A stretch of 52,468 bases of DNA from Shewanella insulae (GTDB taxonomy: Bacteria; Pseudomonadota; Gammaproteobacteria; Enterobacterales; Shewanellaceae): NCBI RefSeq assembly GCF_009831655.1, contig NZ_WRPA01000026.1, positions 1-52,468 on the forward strand. The letters run 5' to 3'. A model generated the notes under the pieces. That model saw nothing but the letters and a program-made list of their open reading frames with translations. It did no database searches and was not told where the DNA came from. Of the stretch, positions 15,325 through 24,734 are shown one piece after another; the first letter of the stretch is position 1, and the number at the start of each line of letters is the position of its first letter. The translations under genes were made by a program, and so were the position numbers.

Positions 15325-17157
15325 ATGGACTTAGCCTTAGCTTCTCCCGATGTGACCGATAGCGACCCGCTCGCCGCCTGCCTGCAGACGGTGTTTGGTT
15401 ATCGCACCTTCAGGACGGGTCAGCGAGAGGTGATAGAGCAGGTCTGTGGCGGTCAGGATGCCCTGGTGATCATGCCTACCGGCGGCGGTAAGAGCCTGTG
15501 TTATCAGTTGCCCGCGCTCGTCTTACCCGGGTTGACGCTGGTGGTGTCGCCGCTGATCTCCCTGATGAAAGATCAGGTCGACAGCCTGAAACAGATGGGC
15601 GTCGCGGCGGCCTATCTTAATTCGTCGCAGTCACGGGAAGAGGCTCTGACCATCTATCGCCAGCTGCACAATGGCGAGCTCAAGCTGCTGTATGTGTCAC
15701 CCGAGCGTCTGCTGACCGACAGCTTTATCGAGCGCCTACACAATCTGCCGCTCTCCCTGTTTGCCATCGACGAGGCCCACTGTATTTCCCAATGGGGTCA
15801 TGACTTCCGTCCCGAATATGCGGCCCTGGGTCAGCTGAAGCAGCTGTTTCCTCGGGTGCCCATGATGGCGCTGACGGCCACCGCCGACAAGGCGACGCGG
15901 GAAGATATCTGCCAGCGACTGGGCATAGCGCCCTTTGAGCTGCTTACCAGCTTCGATCGTCCCAACATTCGCTATACCGTGGCGGAGAAGCTCAACGCCG
16001 CCAATCAGCTCAGGCAGTTTATTCAGGCGCAGAATGGCAACAGCGGCATCATCTACTGTAGCAGTCGTCGTCGGGTGGATGAGGTGGCCGAGCGTCTGCG
16101 GCAGCAGGGTTATCGAGCCGATGCCTACCATGCAGGCAAGACTCAGGAAGAGCGCGCCGACATTCAGGAGCGTTTCCTTAAAGATCAATTGGATATAGTG
16201 GTGGCTACCGTGGCCTTTGGCATGGGGATCAACAAGTCCAACGTGCGTTTCGTGGTGCATTATGATATTCCCAAGAGCGTCGAAGCCTATTACCAGGAGA
16301 CGGGCCGCGCCGGTCGTGATGGCCTGGATGCCGAGGCCTTCATGTTGTTCGACCCTGCCGATATTGGCCGGGTGCGGCATCTTATCGAGCAGCAGGAGCC
16401 GGGCCCGCAGCAACAGGTGGAATACCACAAGCTCAACACCATGGCGGCCTTTGCCGAGGCGCAAACCTGCCGTCGTCAGGTGCTGCTGCATTATTTCGAC
16501 GAGAGTGCGTCCGAACCCTGCGGTAACTGTGATATCTGCCTGGATCCGCCGAAACGCTACGATGGTGTCGAGGATGCCCAGAAGGTACTCTCCTGCATCT
16601 TCCGCCTGCAGCAGAAGTTTGGTGTAAACCATCTTATCGAGGTGCTTCGTGGCTCCAAGGCGGCCACTGTGGTCGACCGTGGTCATGACAAACTGTCGAC
16701 CTGGGGCATAGGCAAGGAGAAGAGCCATGAGTTCTGGCTCAGTATCATAAGGCAGATCATTCACCTGGGGTTCGCCAGCCAGGATATCACCAGGGGGTCG
16801 GCCATCAAGCTCAACCCTCAGGCGCGGGCGGTACTCAAGGGAGAGGTGCCTCTGCAGCTCGCCGAGCCTCGTATCAGCATCACCACGCATGTGAAGCGTC
16901 GCAGCAGTAGCCGGGCACCGATTAACTACGACAGGAAGCTGTTTGCCCGTCTGAAGCAGCTGCGTCGCAGCCTGGCCGAAGAGTTGGACGTGCCGCCATA
17001 TCTGGTGTTTAACGATGCGACATTAGCCGAGATGGCGGCCATGCTGCCGACAAGTCCAGGCGAGATGCTGGCGGTGAACGGCGTGGGCGAGACCAAGCTG
17101 AACCGTTTCGGCGGCGAGTTTCTCGACGAGATCAACGATTACCTCACCCGCAGCTAG
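15325..17157 (+). CDS. recQ: ATP-dependent DNA helicase RecQ
   Basis: 3'-5' superfamily 2 helicase acting in recombination and repair of stalled forks. The 610 residues include Walker A M-P-T-G-G-G-K-S (about 50), the D-E-A-H-C box (about 148), motif VI with Q-E-T-G-R-A-G-R-D-G, the zinc-binding cysteines (C-R-R ... C-G-N-C-D-I-C, about 380-408), a winged-helix RQC region and a C-terminal HRDC domain (about 530-608, with G-V-G-E-T-K-L-N-R-F-G). It matches E. coli RecQ throughout. The ribosome site before the ATG is weak. Transcribed divergently from yigI. Confidence 0.98.
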   Translation: MDLALASPDVTDSDPLAACLQTVFGYRTFRTGQREVIEQVCGGQDALVIMPTGGGKSLCYQLPALVLPGLTLVVSPLISLMKDQVDSLKQMGVAAAYLNSSQSREEALTIYRQLHNGELKLLYVSPERLLTDSFIERLHNLPLSLFAIDEAHCISQWGHDFRPEYAALGQLKQLFPRVPMMALTATADKATREDICQRLGIAPFELLTSFDRPNIRYTVAEKLNAANQLRQFIQAQNGNSGIIYCSSRRRVDEVAERLRQQGYRADAYHAGKTQEERADIQERFLKDQLDIVVATVAFGMGINKSNVRFVVHYDIPKSVEAYYQETGRAGRDGLDAEAFMLFDPADIGRVRHLIEQQEPGPQQQVEYHKLNTMAAFAEAQTCRRQVLLHYFDESASEPCGNCDICLDPPKRYDGVEDAQKVLSCIFRLQQKFGVNHLIEVLRGSKAATVVDRGHDKLSTWGIGKEKSHEFWLSIIRQIIHLGFASQDITRGSAIKLNPQARAVLKGEVPLQLAEPRISITTHVKRRSSSRAPINYDRKLFARLKQLRRSLAEELDVPPYLVFNDATLAEMAAMLPTSPGEMLAVNGVGETKLNRFGGEFLDEINDYLTRS

Positions 17158-17196
17158 CCAAGGCTATGCATACACAGGCGCTGATTGCTGCGAGGC

Positions 17197-18945
17197 TCAG
17201 TGGGCCTGCTGACCGCTGTATCTACTGAGCTGATCGACACTTGCCCGCTTGACCAGGGAGGAAAGGGTGTCGTGATGCTGCATCACTGCCATTCCCATGT
17301 TGACCCGGGTACCATTTTGCAGTGGCTCTATGATGGCGCTCAGCTGACGGGCGATAAGTTGGGCCCCCGCCAGCGAGGTGAAGGGCAGCATGATCAATAT
17401 CTGATCGGCGCTGGTGCTGAGAAGGATATCCTGTTGGCGGATCTTCTGTGACAGGCGCGTCAGCAGCTTGTCCAGATCGGCCTTGGTCAGATGGCTGGGG
17501 TTGATCAGCAAGATGGTGATAGGAAAGCCAATCTGTTTGGCGCTGGTCAGCAGGGCTTCCATCTTCTCCTGGGTGCTCATCGGCTCATCTCTCTGGCTTA
17601 CTTGAAGCGGCGCCTTAGGCATCCTGATTCGGTTGAGCAGAATGAACAGGGTCAGCAGCAGAAAGAGCACCAGGATGCCTATCAGGCCATAGCTGTCGCT
17701 GATGTGGGCATCTAGCTTGATGGGTTTAGGCTGATTGTCCTGGGCCAGCTGCTGGTAACGTCCCAGCTGGGCCTTGATCTGCAGCAGTCGGGTATCTTTT
17801 AGAAACTCATAGCTGCGCTGGGCCATCTCGAAGCGTTTCAGTTGGTACTGATAGGCGTCCTTATATTGGCCTATGTCGGCAAAGTAGCGGCTCAAGATGC
17901 CGTAGCAATAGACGAGTTCGTCAAACTGATTGGTGCGCTCGCCGATGGCGATGGCCTTCTGCATCAGCTCTGTCCCCATGGCCTGCTCGCCGTTCGCCAG
18001 TTGAATATTGGCCAGTAGACGATTGGCCCTCAGGCTGTCGTTGATCTTTTTCTGCTTGTCGAAGGTGTTGAGGGCGATATTAAGCAGCTGGATGGCGCTC
18101 TTATCGTTCCCCCGTAGAAACTCGATTTCCGCCAGCTGGGTATAACTCTCCGCCAGTTCGGTCGCCGTGGCGAGTTCTGGCAGCAGAATCTTGGCCTCGA
18201 GCACCATATCGTCCCTGAACTTCACCTCTTGATTGTAGTGGGCGATCTTGGCCAGGGTAAGTAGCACGGTCAGCCTCACCTTTCCCGTGGTTTGCTCGCT
18301 ATCCAGGGCGCCCTTGGCATTGTTGAACGCCTGGTTGTATAGGCCCTTGGTTCGCAGCAGCTCGGCCATGGCCAGTTGCACATAGGGCCTCGGCGGCGTG
18401 AGCCATTGGGGTCTCTGTTTCTCGGTATCCGGGTAGATATCTTGGGCCAGGCGCAGATCTTCCAGTGCGCTGCTCTGGCTCTCGATATGGGTATCTATCT
18501 TGCCCCTCAGCATCAGGCCGTTGACCAAGGACTGGGGTTGCTGCTGCTCGCGAGAGAGGTAGATGGCCGAATCCAGTAGGGTCAGCGCCTGTCTGAGATC
18601 GCCATAATCTATATAGGCCGCAGCCATACAGTTGAGAAAGTAGGGGCTGAGCTGGTTGAGCTTGAGGGACTTGGCCTTGGCCTCACTCATACGGCCCAGG
18701 TTGATGGCGGCCTCGTTTTCGCCGAGCTGCACGAAGGCCTCGCACTTGAGCAGCGAGAGACGCAGACGATTTTCTTCTGACGTGTCTTGCTGATCCAGGC
18801 GTTGTTCCAGCGCCGAGATCTGTGTCAGTGTCTTGTTGGGATATTGGTAGACGGTTTGGGCCAACTCATCTAACTCTGTCATAGTGTCCCCATAAGCTGG
18901 GATCAGCCAGAGGCTGAGGCTTAACACTATGAGACGAAAATCCAT
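17197..18945 (-). CDS. TPR membrane protein with degenerate GGDEF-like domain
   Basis: The 582-residue protein has a signal peptide (about 1-19), a long helical repeat region of TPR type (about 40-400), one membrane segment (about 418-437) and a cytoplasmic C-terminal domain (about 458-575). That layout is common for TPR-sensor diguanylate cyclases. The last domain resembles the second half of a GGDEF domain (helix, strand, hairpin, strand I-L-I-M-L-P, then A-x-x-I-A-R-Q-L), but S-A-D-Q-I (512-516) stands where G-G-D-E-F should be, and the N-terminal D-x-D-x-F-K part is reduced. It is therefore unlikely to make c-di-GMP. A role as receptor or structural partner is possible but unproven. GGAG precedes the ATG; convergent with recQ. 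Confidence 0.75.
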   Translation of the reverse strand: MDFRLIVLSLSLWLIPAYGDTMTELDELAQTVYQYPNKTLTQISALEQRLDQQDTSEENRLRLSLLKCEAFVQLGENEAAINLGRMSEAKAKSLKLNQLSPYFLNCMAAAYIDYGDLRQALTLLDSAIYLSREQQQPQSLVNGLMLRGKIDTHIESQSSALEDLRLAQDIYPDTEKQRPQWLTPPRPYVQLAMAELLRTKGLYNQAFNNAKGALDSEQTTGKVRLTVLLTLAKIAHYNQEVKFRDDMVLEAKILLPELATATELAESYTQLAEIEFLRGNDKSAIQLLNIALNTFDKQKKINDSLRANRLLANIQLANGEQAMGTELMQKAIAIGERTNQFDELVYCYGILSRYFADIGQYKDAYQYQLKRFEMAQRSYEFLKDTRLLQIKAQLGRYQQLAQDNQPKPIKLDAHISDSYGLIGILVLFLLLTLFILLNRIRMPKAPLQVSQRDEPMSTQEKMEALLTSAKQIGFPITILLINPSHLTKADLDKLLTRLSQKIRQQDILLSTSADQILIMLPFTSLAGAQLIARQLSAIIEPLQNGTRVNMGMAVMQHHDTLSSLVKRASVDQLSRYSGQQAH

Positions 18946-19187
18946 TTTTTAAAACTCCGGAACGAGTGTGCTGTATCTGTTTCCATTGGCGGCATTATAC
19001 TGATTTTTCATCAGCAATTGCATAAAAAATAGTGCCCGCGCTTGGAATCAGAGGTAATGCTCGACAAATGACCTAGTATGCTGAATTTAATCACTTAGTC
19101 ACTCTTGTAGGCAAATAAATGGTTAGATTTGCGCAGTTAATCAAGATTTTTATCTGGTCTAATGTGGCAAACATGAAAAATATGGGG
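18946..19187. other. Intergenic region upstream of the leu promoter
   Basis: An AT-rich 242-base stretch between the divergent TPR gene and the leu promoter. I see no coding frame, RNA gene or clear operator in it. It probably holds the promoter of the TPR gene on the minus strand. Confidence 0.6.
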
Positions 19188-19216
19188 TTGACTATTGAAC
19201 AGACACACGTTAAATA
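19188..19216 (+). promoter_or_regulatory. Sigma70 promoter of the leucine operon
   Basis: TTGACT at 19188-19193, a 17-base spacer and TAAATA at 19211-19216, placed about 53 bases upstream of the leader peptide start. Near-consensus and correctly positioned for attenuated leuABCD expression. Confidence 0.75.
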
Positions 19217-19268
19217 TTAATCAATCTTTCGAAGCGAAACGAATAATTAATTACTTTTACTGAATACA

Positions 19269-19340
19269 ATGACGACTATTAACCGTGCACTCCTCAACCT
19301 CCTTATTCTCATTCTCGCAGGCCCTGCGCGGAGAATGTAG
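19269..19340 (+). CDS. leuL: leu operon leader peptide
   Basis: A 23-codon frame beginning M-T-T-I-N-R-A, with six leucine codons (CTC, CTC, CTC, CTT, CTC, CTC) and two isoleucine codons within residues 8-16, and ending at TAG (19338-19340). It precedes a strong terminator and leuA. Ribosome stalling at the leucine codons under leucine shortage would favour the antiterminator and let transcription enter leuABCD. Length, Leu clustering and position match leuL of other gammaproteobacteria, although the exact sequence differs. Confidence 0.88.
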   Translation: MTTINRALLNLLILILAGPARRM

Positions 19341-19373
19341 TGTTGCACGCTTAATAACACACCCAGCATTCAT

Positions 19374-19405
19374 AAACCCCGCGCCCAACAACGCGGGGTT
19401 TTTTG
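19374..19405 (+). terminator. Leucine attenuator terminator
   Basis: AAACCCCGCG (19374-19383) and CGCGGGGTTT (19392-19401) around an eight-base loop, followed by T residues, about 34 bases after the leader stop codon and 60 before leuA. Together with leuL it forms a standard ribosome-mediated attenuator. Confidence 0.92.
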
Positions 19406-19462
19406 TTTATGGATTCGAAGAACACCCAAAATTAGAGCCTAGACGTACCATGGAGAAACCAG

Positions 19463-21034
19463 ATGTCTAACCGAGTGATAATATTTGATACGACCTTAAG
19501 AGATGGTGAGCAAGCATTAGCGGCGAGTTTAACGGTTAAGGAAAAGCTACAGATAGCACAGTCACTCGAGCGTCTGGGAGTGGACGTGATGGAGGTGGGG
19601 TTTCCCGTCTCCTCCCCGGGGGATTTCGAGTCGGTACAGACCATTGCCCGTACCATCAAGAATAGCCGGGTGTGTGCCCTCGCCAGGGCGTTGGAGAAAG
19701 ATATCGACGCCGCGGCTCAGTCCTTGTCGGTGGCGGATCAGTTCCGTATTCACACCTTTATCTCGACCTCTACCATACACGTGGAGAGCAAGCTTAAGCG
19801 CTCCTTCGATCAGGTGCTGGACATGGCGGTGGGCGCGGTGAAATATGCCCGCCGCTTCACCGACGATGTGGAGTTCTCCTGTGAAGATGCCGGCCGCACC
19901 CCAATAGACAACCTGTGCCGCATGGTCGAGGCCGCCATCAAGGCGGGCGCCAAGACCATCAACATTCCCGACACCGTAGGTTATACGGTGCCGAGCGAGT
20001 TTGGCGGCATCATCCAAAACCTGTTCGACAGGGTGCCGAATATCGATCAGGCGGTGATCTCAGTACACTGCCACGACGATCTGGGCCTGTCGGTGGCTAA
20101 CTCTATCACCGCGGTGCAGCACGGGGCGCGTCAGATCGAGTGTACGGTCAACGGCATCGGTGAGCGTGCAGGCAACTGCTCCCTGGAAGAGATCGCCATG
20201 ATCATCGCCACCCGCAAAGCCAGCCTGGGGCTGGAGACGGGGATTAACGCCAAAGAGATCCACCGCACCTCTAACCTGGTGAGCCAGCTGTGCAACATGC
20301 CGGTGCAGGCCAACAAGGCGATCGTCGGCGCCAACGCCTTCACCCACTCCTCGGGTATCCATCAGGACGGCGTGCTGAAGTCGCAAAACACCTACGAGAT
20401 CATGACGCCGGAGAGCATCGGCCTGAACCGCAACAACCTGAACATGACCTCCCGCTCCGGCCGTCACGTGATCAAACATCGCATGGAAGAGATGGGCTAC
20501 GGCGAGCAAGACTATGACATGGATACCCTGTATGAGGCCTTCCTGAAGCTGGCGGATAAGAAGGGACAGGTGTTCGACTATGATCTGGAGGCCTTGGTGT
20601 ATGTAGAGGCCCAGGCGGAAGATGAAAACCACTACGAGCTGCAGCAGCTGGTGGTGCACTCAGATTCTACCCAAGGACAGGCCACCGCCACAGTGACCTT
20701 GACGGTAGACGGTCAGTCGGTGACCGAGGCGGCCACAGGTAACGGTCCGGTCGATGCGGCCTACAAGGCGATTGCCCGCGCCAGCGGTTGTGAGATCAAC
20801 ATCAGCAGCTATCAGCTTAGCGCCAAGGGCCAAGGGCAAGACGCCCTGGGGCAGGTGGATATTACCGCCAGCTACCATGAGCAGAGTTTCCACGGTGTGG
20901 GGCTGGCGACCGATGTGGTGGAGGCCTCGGCGGCGGCGCTGATCCACGTGATGAATCTGACCTGGCGCGCCGACAAGGTGGCCGAGAACAAGCATAAGTT
21001 AAAACAGGCGCGTACCGAGTTGGGCGGCGTATAA
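19463..21034 (+). CDS. leuA: 2-isopropylmalate synthase
   Basis: First committed step of leucine synthesis: acetyl-CoA plus 2-ketoisovalerate. The 523 residues contain an N-terminal HMGL-like TIM barrel (about 1-270; T-L-R-D-G-E-Q at 11-17, metal ligands in H-C-H-D-D-L-G), a linker, and the C-terminal LeuA regulatory domain (about 390-515) that binds leucine for feedback inhibition. Full length compared with E. coli LeuA. GGAGA precedes the ATG. First structural gene of leuABCD behind the attenuator. Confidence 0.98.
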   Translation: MSNRVIIFDTTLRDGEQALAASLTVKEKLQIAQSLERLGVDVMEVGFPVSSPGDFESVQTIARTIKNSRVCALARALEKDIDAAAQSLSVADQFRIHTFISTSTIHVESKLKRSFDQVLDMAVGAVKYARRFTDDVEFSCEDAGRTPIDNLCRMVEAAIKAGAKTINIPDTVGYTVPSEFGGIIQNLFDRVPNIDQAVISVHCHDDLGLSVANSITAVQHGARQIECTVNGIGERAGNCSLEEIAMIIATRKASLGLETGINAKEIHRTSNLVSQLCNMPVQANKAIVGANAFTHSSGIHQDGVLKSQNTYEIMTPESIGLNRNNLNMTSRSGRHVIKHRMEEMGYGEQDYDMDTLYEAFLKLADKKGQVFDYDLEALVYVEAQAEDENHYELQQLVVHSDSTQGQATATVTLTVDGQSVTEAATGNGPVDAAYKAIARASGCEINISSYQLSAKGQGQDALGQVDITASYHEQSFHGVGLATDVVEASAAALIHVMNLTWRADKVAENKHKLKQARTELGGV

Positions 21035-21089
21035 CAAATTTTCTATTTAACAGCATAAAGACAATTAATTGCAGGGAGTCACTTGAGGT

Positions 21090-22184
21090 ATGAGTTATCA
21101 AGTCGCGGTATTGGCCGGTGATGGGATCGGTCCCGAGGTCATGGTCGAGGCACGTAAGGTGCTTAAGGCGGTGGAAGAGCGTTTCTCGTTGGATATAGAG
21201 TATAGCGAATATGATGTGGGCGGTGCGGCCATCGACAAGCATGGTTGTCCGTTACCCGAGTCGACCCTGAAGGGCTGTGAGGCGGCCGATGCCATCTTGT
21301 TTGGCTCGGTTGGCGGCCCCAAGTGGGAACATCTGCCGCCTAACGATCAGCCAGAGCGCGGCGCACTACTGCCGCTGCGGGGGCATTTCGAGCTGTTCTG
21401 TAACATGCGTCCGGCTAAGCTGCATGGCGGCTTGGAGCATATGTCGCCATTGCGCAGCGACATCTCGGCCCAGGGCTTCGACGTGCTGTGTGTACGCGAG
21501 CTAACCGGTGGCATCTACTTCGGTAAGCCCAAGGGGCGTCAGGGCGAGGGCGAACAGGAAGAGGCCTTCGACACCATGCGTTATAGTCGCCGCGAGGTGC
21601 GTCGCATCGCCAAGATCGCCTTCGAGGCTGCCCAGGGTCGTCGCAAGAAGGTGACCTCGGTGGATAAGGCCAACGTGCTGGCCTGCTCCGTACTGTGGCG
21701 CGAAGTGGTCGAAGAGGTGGCCAAGGAGTTCCCCGATGTGGAACTGGAACATATCTATATCGATAACGCCACCATGCAGCTGCTGCGCCGTCCCTTCGAT
21801 TTCGATGTGATGCTCTGTTCTAATTTGTTTGGCGACATCATCTCCGATGAGATCGCCATGCTGACAGGTTCCATGGGTTTGCTTTCGTCGGTCAGCCTAA
21901 ACAGCGAGGGGTTCGGGCTTTATGAACCCGCCGGCGGCAGCGCACCGGATATCGCCGGCCAGGGTATTGCCAACCCGATCGCGCAGATCCTGTCTGCGGC
22001 GCTATTACTGCGTCACAGCCTCAAGGAGGAAGCGGCGGCCAAGGCGATTGAAGATGCGGTCGCCAAGGCGTTGAGCGATGGATATTTAACTGGAGAACTC
22101 TTGAGCGCGGATCAGCGTGACAAGGCAAAATCAACCCGCGAGATGGGCGACTATATTGCCCAAGCAGTCAGAGAGGCAAACTAA
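21090..22184 (+). CDS. leuB: 3-isopropylmalate dehydrogenase
   Basis: NAD-dependent oxidative decarboxylation of 3-isopropylmalate to 2-ketoisocaproate. The 364 residues show G-D-G-I-G-P-E-V-M at the N-terminus, R-E-L-T-G-G-I-Y-F-G substrate-loop sequence, the Lys in V-D-K-A-N-V-L, and N-L-F-G-D-I-I-S-D-E-I/G-S-M-G-L-L-S-S for metal and cofactor binding. The stop codon shares one base with the leuC start (TAATG), so the genes are coupled. Confidence 0.98.
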   Translation: MSYQVAVLAGDGIGPEVMVEARKVLKAVEERFSLDIEYSEYDVGGAAIDKHGCPLPESTLKGCEAADAILFGSVGGPKWEHLPPNDQPERGALLPLRGHFELFCNMRPAKLHGGLEHMSPLRSDISAQGFDVLCVRELTGGIYFGKPKGRQGEGEQEEAFDTMRYSRREVRRIAKIAFEAAQGRRKKVTSVDKANVLACSVLWREVVEEVAKEFPDVELEHIYIDNATMQLLRRPFDFDVMLCSNLFGDIISDEIAMLTGSMGLLSSVSLNSEGFGLYEPAGGSAPDIAGQGIANPIAQILSAALLLRHSLKEEAAAKAIEDAVAKALSDGYLTGELLSADQRDKAKSTREMGDYIAQAVREAN

Positions 22185-23584
22185 TGGCGAAGACACTGTA
22201 TGAAAAGGTATGGGACAGCCATATCGTAGCCGCTCCCGAAGGGGAGGCGCCGCTTATCTATGTGGATCGCCATCTGGTGCATGAAGTGACATCCCCCCAG
22301 GCCTTCAGCGGTCTGAAAGTTGTCGGCCGTAAACTAAGGGCGCCAGAGAAAACCTTTGCCACCATGGATCACAACACCTCGACCAAGAGCGCCAGCTTGG
22401 ATGCCCTCAGCCCCATGGCGCGCACTCAGGTGGAGACGCTGGCACAAAACTGTAAAGAGTTTGGTGTGCGCTTATACGATATTCATCATAAGAATCAGGG
22501 GATCGTCCATGTGATGGGCCCTGAGCTTGGCATCACATTGCCGGGTACTGTGATTGTCTGCGGCGACTCGCACACGGCGACCCACGGTGCGTTCGGCGCC
22601 CTGGCCTTCGGAATCGGCACCTCTGAGGTGGAGCATGTGATGGCCACCCAAACTCTGCGTCAGCTAAAGGCCAAGACGATGAAGATCGAGGTCCGCGGCC
22701 AGGTTGCCGATGGGATCACCGCCAAAGATATCGTGCTGGCCATCATAGGTAAGATAGGAATGGATGGTGGCACAGGTTATGTGGTGGAGTTCTGCGGCGA
22801 GGCGATTGCCGCCCTGTCGATGGAAGGGCGCATGACTGTCTGTAACATGGCGATCGAGATGGGCGCCAAGGCGGGCATGATAGCGCCGGATCAGACCACT
22901 ATCGATTACCTCGAGGGCCGCGAGTTTGCGCCTAAGGGCGAAGCATGGCTGCAGGCGGTCGCCGCCTGGCAGGCGCTGAAGTCGGACGACGATGCCGTAT
23001 TCGATGCCCATGTGGTGTTAGAGGCGAGCGATATCGCACCTCAGCTGACCTGGGGTACTAACCCGGGCCAGGTAGTGGCGATCGATCAGTGTGTGCCTAA
23101 CCCAGAGGATGAGGAAAACCCGACGGTGAAGGCGAGTATCGAGAAGGCGCTAGACTATGTAGCGCTAACCCCTGGTACTCAGATGACAGACGTGAGCATC
23201 AACAAGGTGTTTATCGGCTCCTGTACCAACTCGCGCATCGAAGATCTGCGCTCGGCGGCCCAGCAGGCCAAGGGGCGTCAGGTGGCCGCCGGTGTCACGG
23301 CTATCGTGGTACCGGGCTCAGGCTTGGTGAAGGAGCAGGCGGAGGCCGAAGGCCTGGATAAGATCTTTATCGACGCCGGGTTTGAATGGCGTCTGCCGGG
23401 TTGCTCCATGTGTCTGGCGATGAATGATGACAGGCTGGAGGCGGGGGATCGCTGCGCCTCGACCAGTAACCGTAACTTCGAGGGGCGTCAGGGTCGCGGT
23501 AGCCGCACTCACCTGGTGAGCCCTGCGATGGCAGCCGCCGCGGCGATTGCCGGTCATTTCGTCGATATTCGCAAGCCATACTAG
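22184..23584 (+). CDS. leuC: 3-isopropylmalate dehydratase large subunit
   Basis: Aconitase-family subunit of isopropylmalate isomerase, 466 residues. The three [4Fe-4S] cysteines are visible in G-S-C-T-N-S-R and P-G-C-S-M-C-L-A-M-N, with active-site regions D-H-N and G-D-S-H-T-A-T-H-G-A-F-G. It works with LeuD, whose gene follows after 10 bases, and overlaps leuB by one base. Confidence 0.98.
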   Translation: MAKTLYEKVWDSHIVAAPEGEAPLIYVDRHLVHEVTSPQAFSGLKVVGRKLRAPEKTFATMDHNTSTKSASLDALSPMARTQVETLAQNCKEFGVRLYDIHHKNQGIVHVMGPELGITLPGTVIVCGDSHTATHGAFGALAFGIGTSEVEHVMATQTLRQLKAKTMKIEVRGQVADGITAKDIVLAIIGKIGMDGGTGYVVEFCGEAIAALSMEGRMTVCNMAIEMGAKAGMIAPDQTTIDYLEGREFAPKGEAWLQAVAAWQALKSDDDAVFDAHVVLEASDIAPQLTWGTNPGQVVAIDQCVPNPEDEENPTVKASIEKALDYVALTPGTQMTDVSINKVFIGSCTNSRIEDLRSAAQQAKGRQVAAGVTAIVVPGSGLVKEQAEAEGLDKIFIDAGFEWRLPGCSMCLAMNDDRLEAGDRCASTSNRNFEGRQGRGSRTHLVSPAMAAAAAIAGHFVDIRKPY

Positions 23585-23594
23585 GAGGAGAGAG

Positions 23595-24200
23595 ATGCAA
23601 CCATTTACCACACACACAGGGCTTGCGGTGATCATCGACAGTGCCAATATCGATACGGATCAGATCATCCCCAAGCAGTTTCTCTCTAAGGTCACCCGTG
23701 ACGGCTTTGGGATTCATCTATTTCATGACTGGCGTTATCTGGACGATGCCGGCGATCGGCCAAATCCTGACTTCAGCCTGAATCAGCCCCGTTACCAGGG
23801 AGCCTCCATCTTGCTGGCTAAGGAGAACTTTGGCTGTGGCTCGAGCCGTGAACATGCACCCTGGGCTTTGGCCGATTTTGGCCTTAAGGTGATCATCGCG
23901 CCTAGCTTTGCCGATATCTTCTATGGCAACGCCATCAACAACGGCCTGTTGCCGGTTCGCCTGACCGAGGCGGAGGTGGTGCAATTGATGCGGGAGGTTG
24001 AAGCCGAGGAGGGCGCTCAGGTGAGCGTGGATCTACAGGCACAGACGGTGACCTCACCTTCTGGAGCAAGCTTTAGCTTCCAGATCGCCCCATCGGCACG
24101 TCATAACTTGCTCAAGGGTCTGGATGCCATAGGCATCAGCCTGGGTTACGGCGAGTCGATTTCGGCTTATGAGGCCGAGATCCCTAGCTGGCGTGCCTAA
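23595..24200 (+). CDS. leuD: 3-isopropylmalate dehydratase small subunit
   Basis: Swivelling small subunit of the isomerase, 201 residues: N-I-D-T-D-Q-I-I-P-K-Q-F and G-C-G-S-S-R-E-H-A-P-W-A-L are the family marks. The ATG at 23595 has AGGAGGAG in front; the longer reading frame starting within leuC lacks family support. Last gene of the operon, followed by a terminator. Confidence 0.98.
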   Translation: MQPFTTHTGLAVIIDSANIDTDQIIPKQFLSKVTRDGFGIHLFHDWRYLDDAGDRPNPDFSLNQPRYQGASILLAKENFGCGSSREHAPWALADFGLKVIIAPSFADIFYGNAINNGLLPVRLTEAEVVQLMREVEAEEGAQVSVDLQAQTVTSPSGASFSFQIAPSARHNLLKGLDAIGISLGYGESISAYEAEIPSWRA

Positions 24201-24282
24201 GGAGAGGTAAGCATAGATCGCGGCATCCGATATGTGCGCTAGATAGTTAGGCGTACATCTGTACCTTAGGGTTATCGAATAG

Positions 24283-24314
24283 AGCCGATCGCAATTTTCT
24301 GCGGTCGGCTTTTT
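24283..24314 (+). terminator. Terminator of leuABCD
   Basis: AGCCGATCGCA (24283-24293) pairs with TGCGGTCGGCT (24300-24310, one G-U) around ATTTTC and is followed by a T-run, 83 bases after leuD. Confidence 0.88.
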
Positions 24315-24734
24315 GTTTATATTAGTGGCGGTGAATCTAGTTAAGCTTATATATTTCAGTTGGTTAGTCTATTGTTTTGCCGTGAGTTAGCTAGAGGCGC
24401 AATTGACTAGTGATTTATGCTGGTGGTTTTAGGCTTTTCAGGCGTACAGCTGTCAATCTAATGTTTTGCTATATATGATTGATTTTTAATGCTTTGTGTT
24501 GTTTTTATGATTTTTTCGCAATCCAGTTAAGTGAACGCGGATCACATTTTTACACTTTGGTTGCCGTTTAAAAGTCGGATTTTTCTGGTGTTTGTACGCT
24601 ATTTAGACATTTCAACCAGCATTATTCGCTTAAATTCATTATTCGCTTGTAAAGATATTCTGCATCAGTAGACTGCGGCTCACTCAATGACTGGAGCCTT
24701 TGCTCTAGGTTGTCATAATAACAAGAGAGCCATG
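24315..24734. other. Long AT-rich intergenic region upstream of the fadL-type gene
   Basis: About 420 bases without a believable gene. It should contain the promoter of the porin gene, but I see no clear -35/-10 pair. A CRP-like sequence near 24528-24547 has a spacing of seven instead of six and was not accepted. Confidence 0.5.

Noticed and set aside
15736..16890. Long open frame on the minus strand within recQ
   Set aside because: It is a shadow frame of a gene with strong codon bias; the recQ protein is fully supported.
24528..24547. CRP-like site upstream of the FadL-type gene
   Set aside because: GTGA and TCACA half-sites are present but separated so that the spacer is seven rather than six bases, so it does not fit the consensus.
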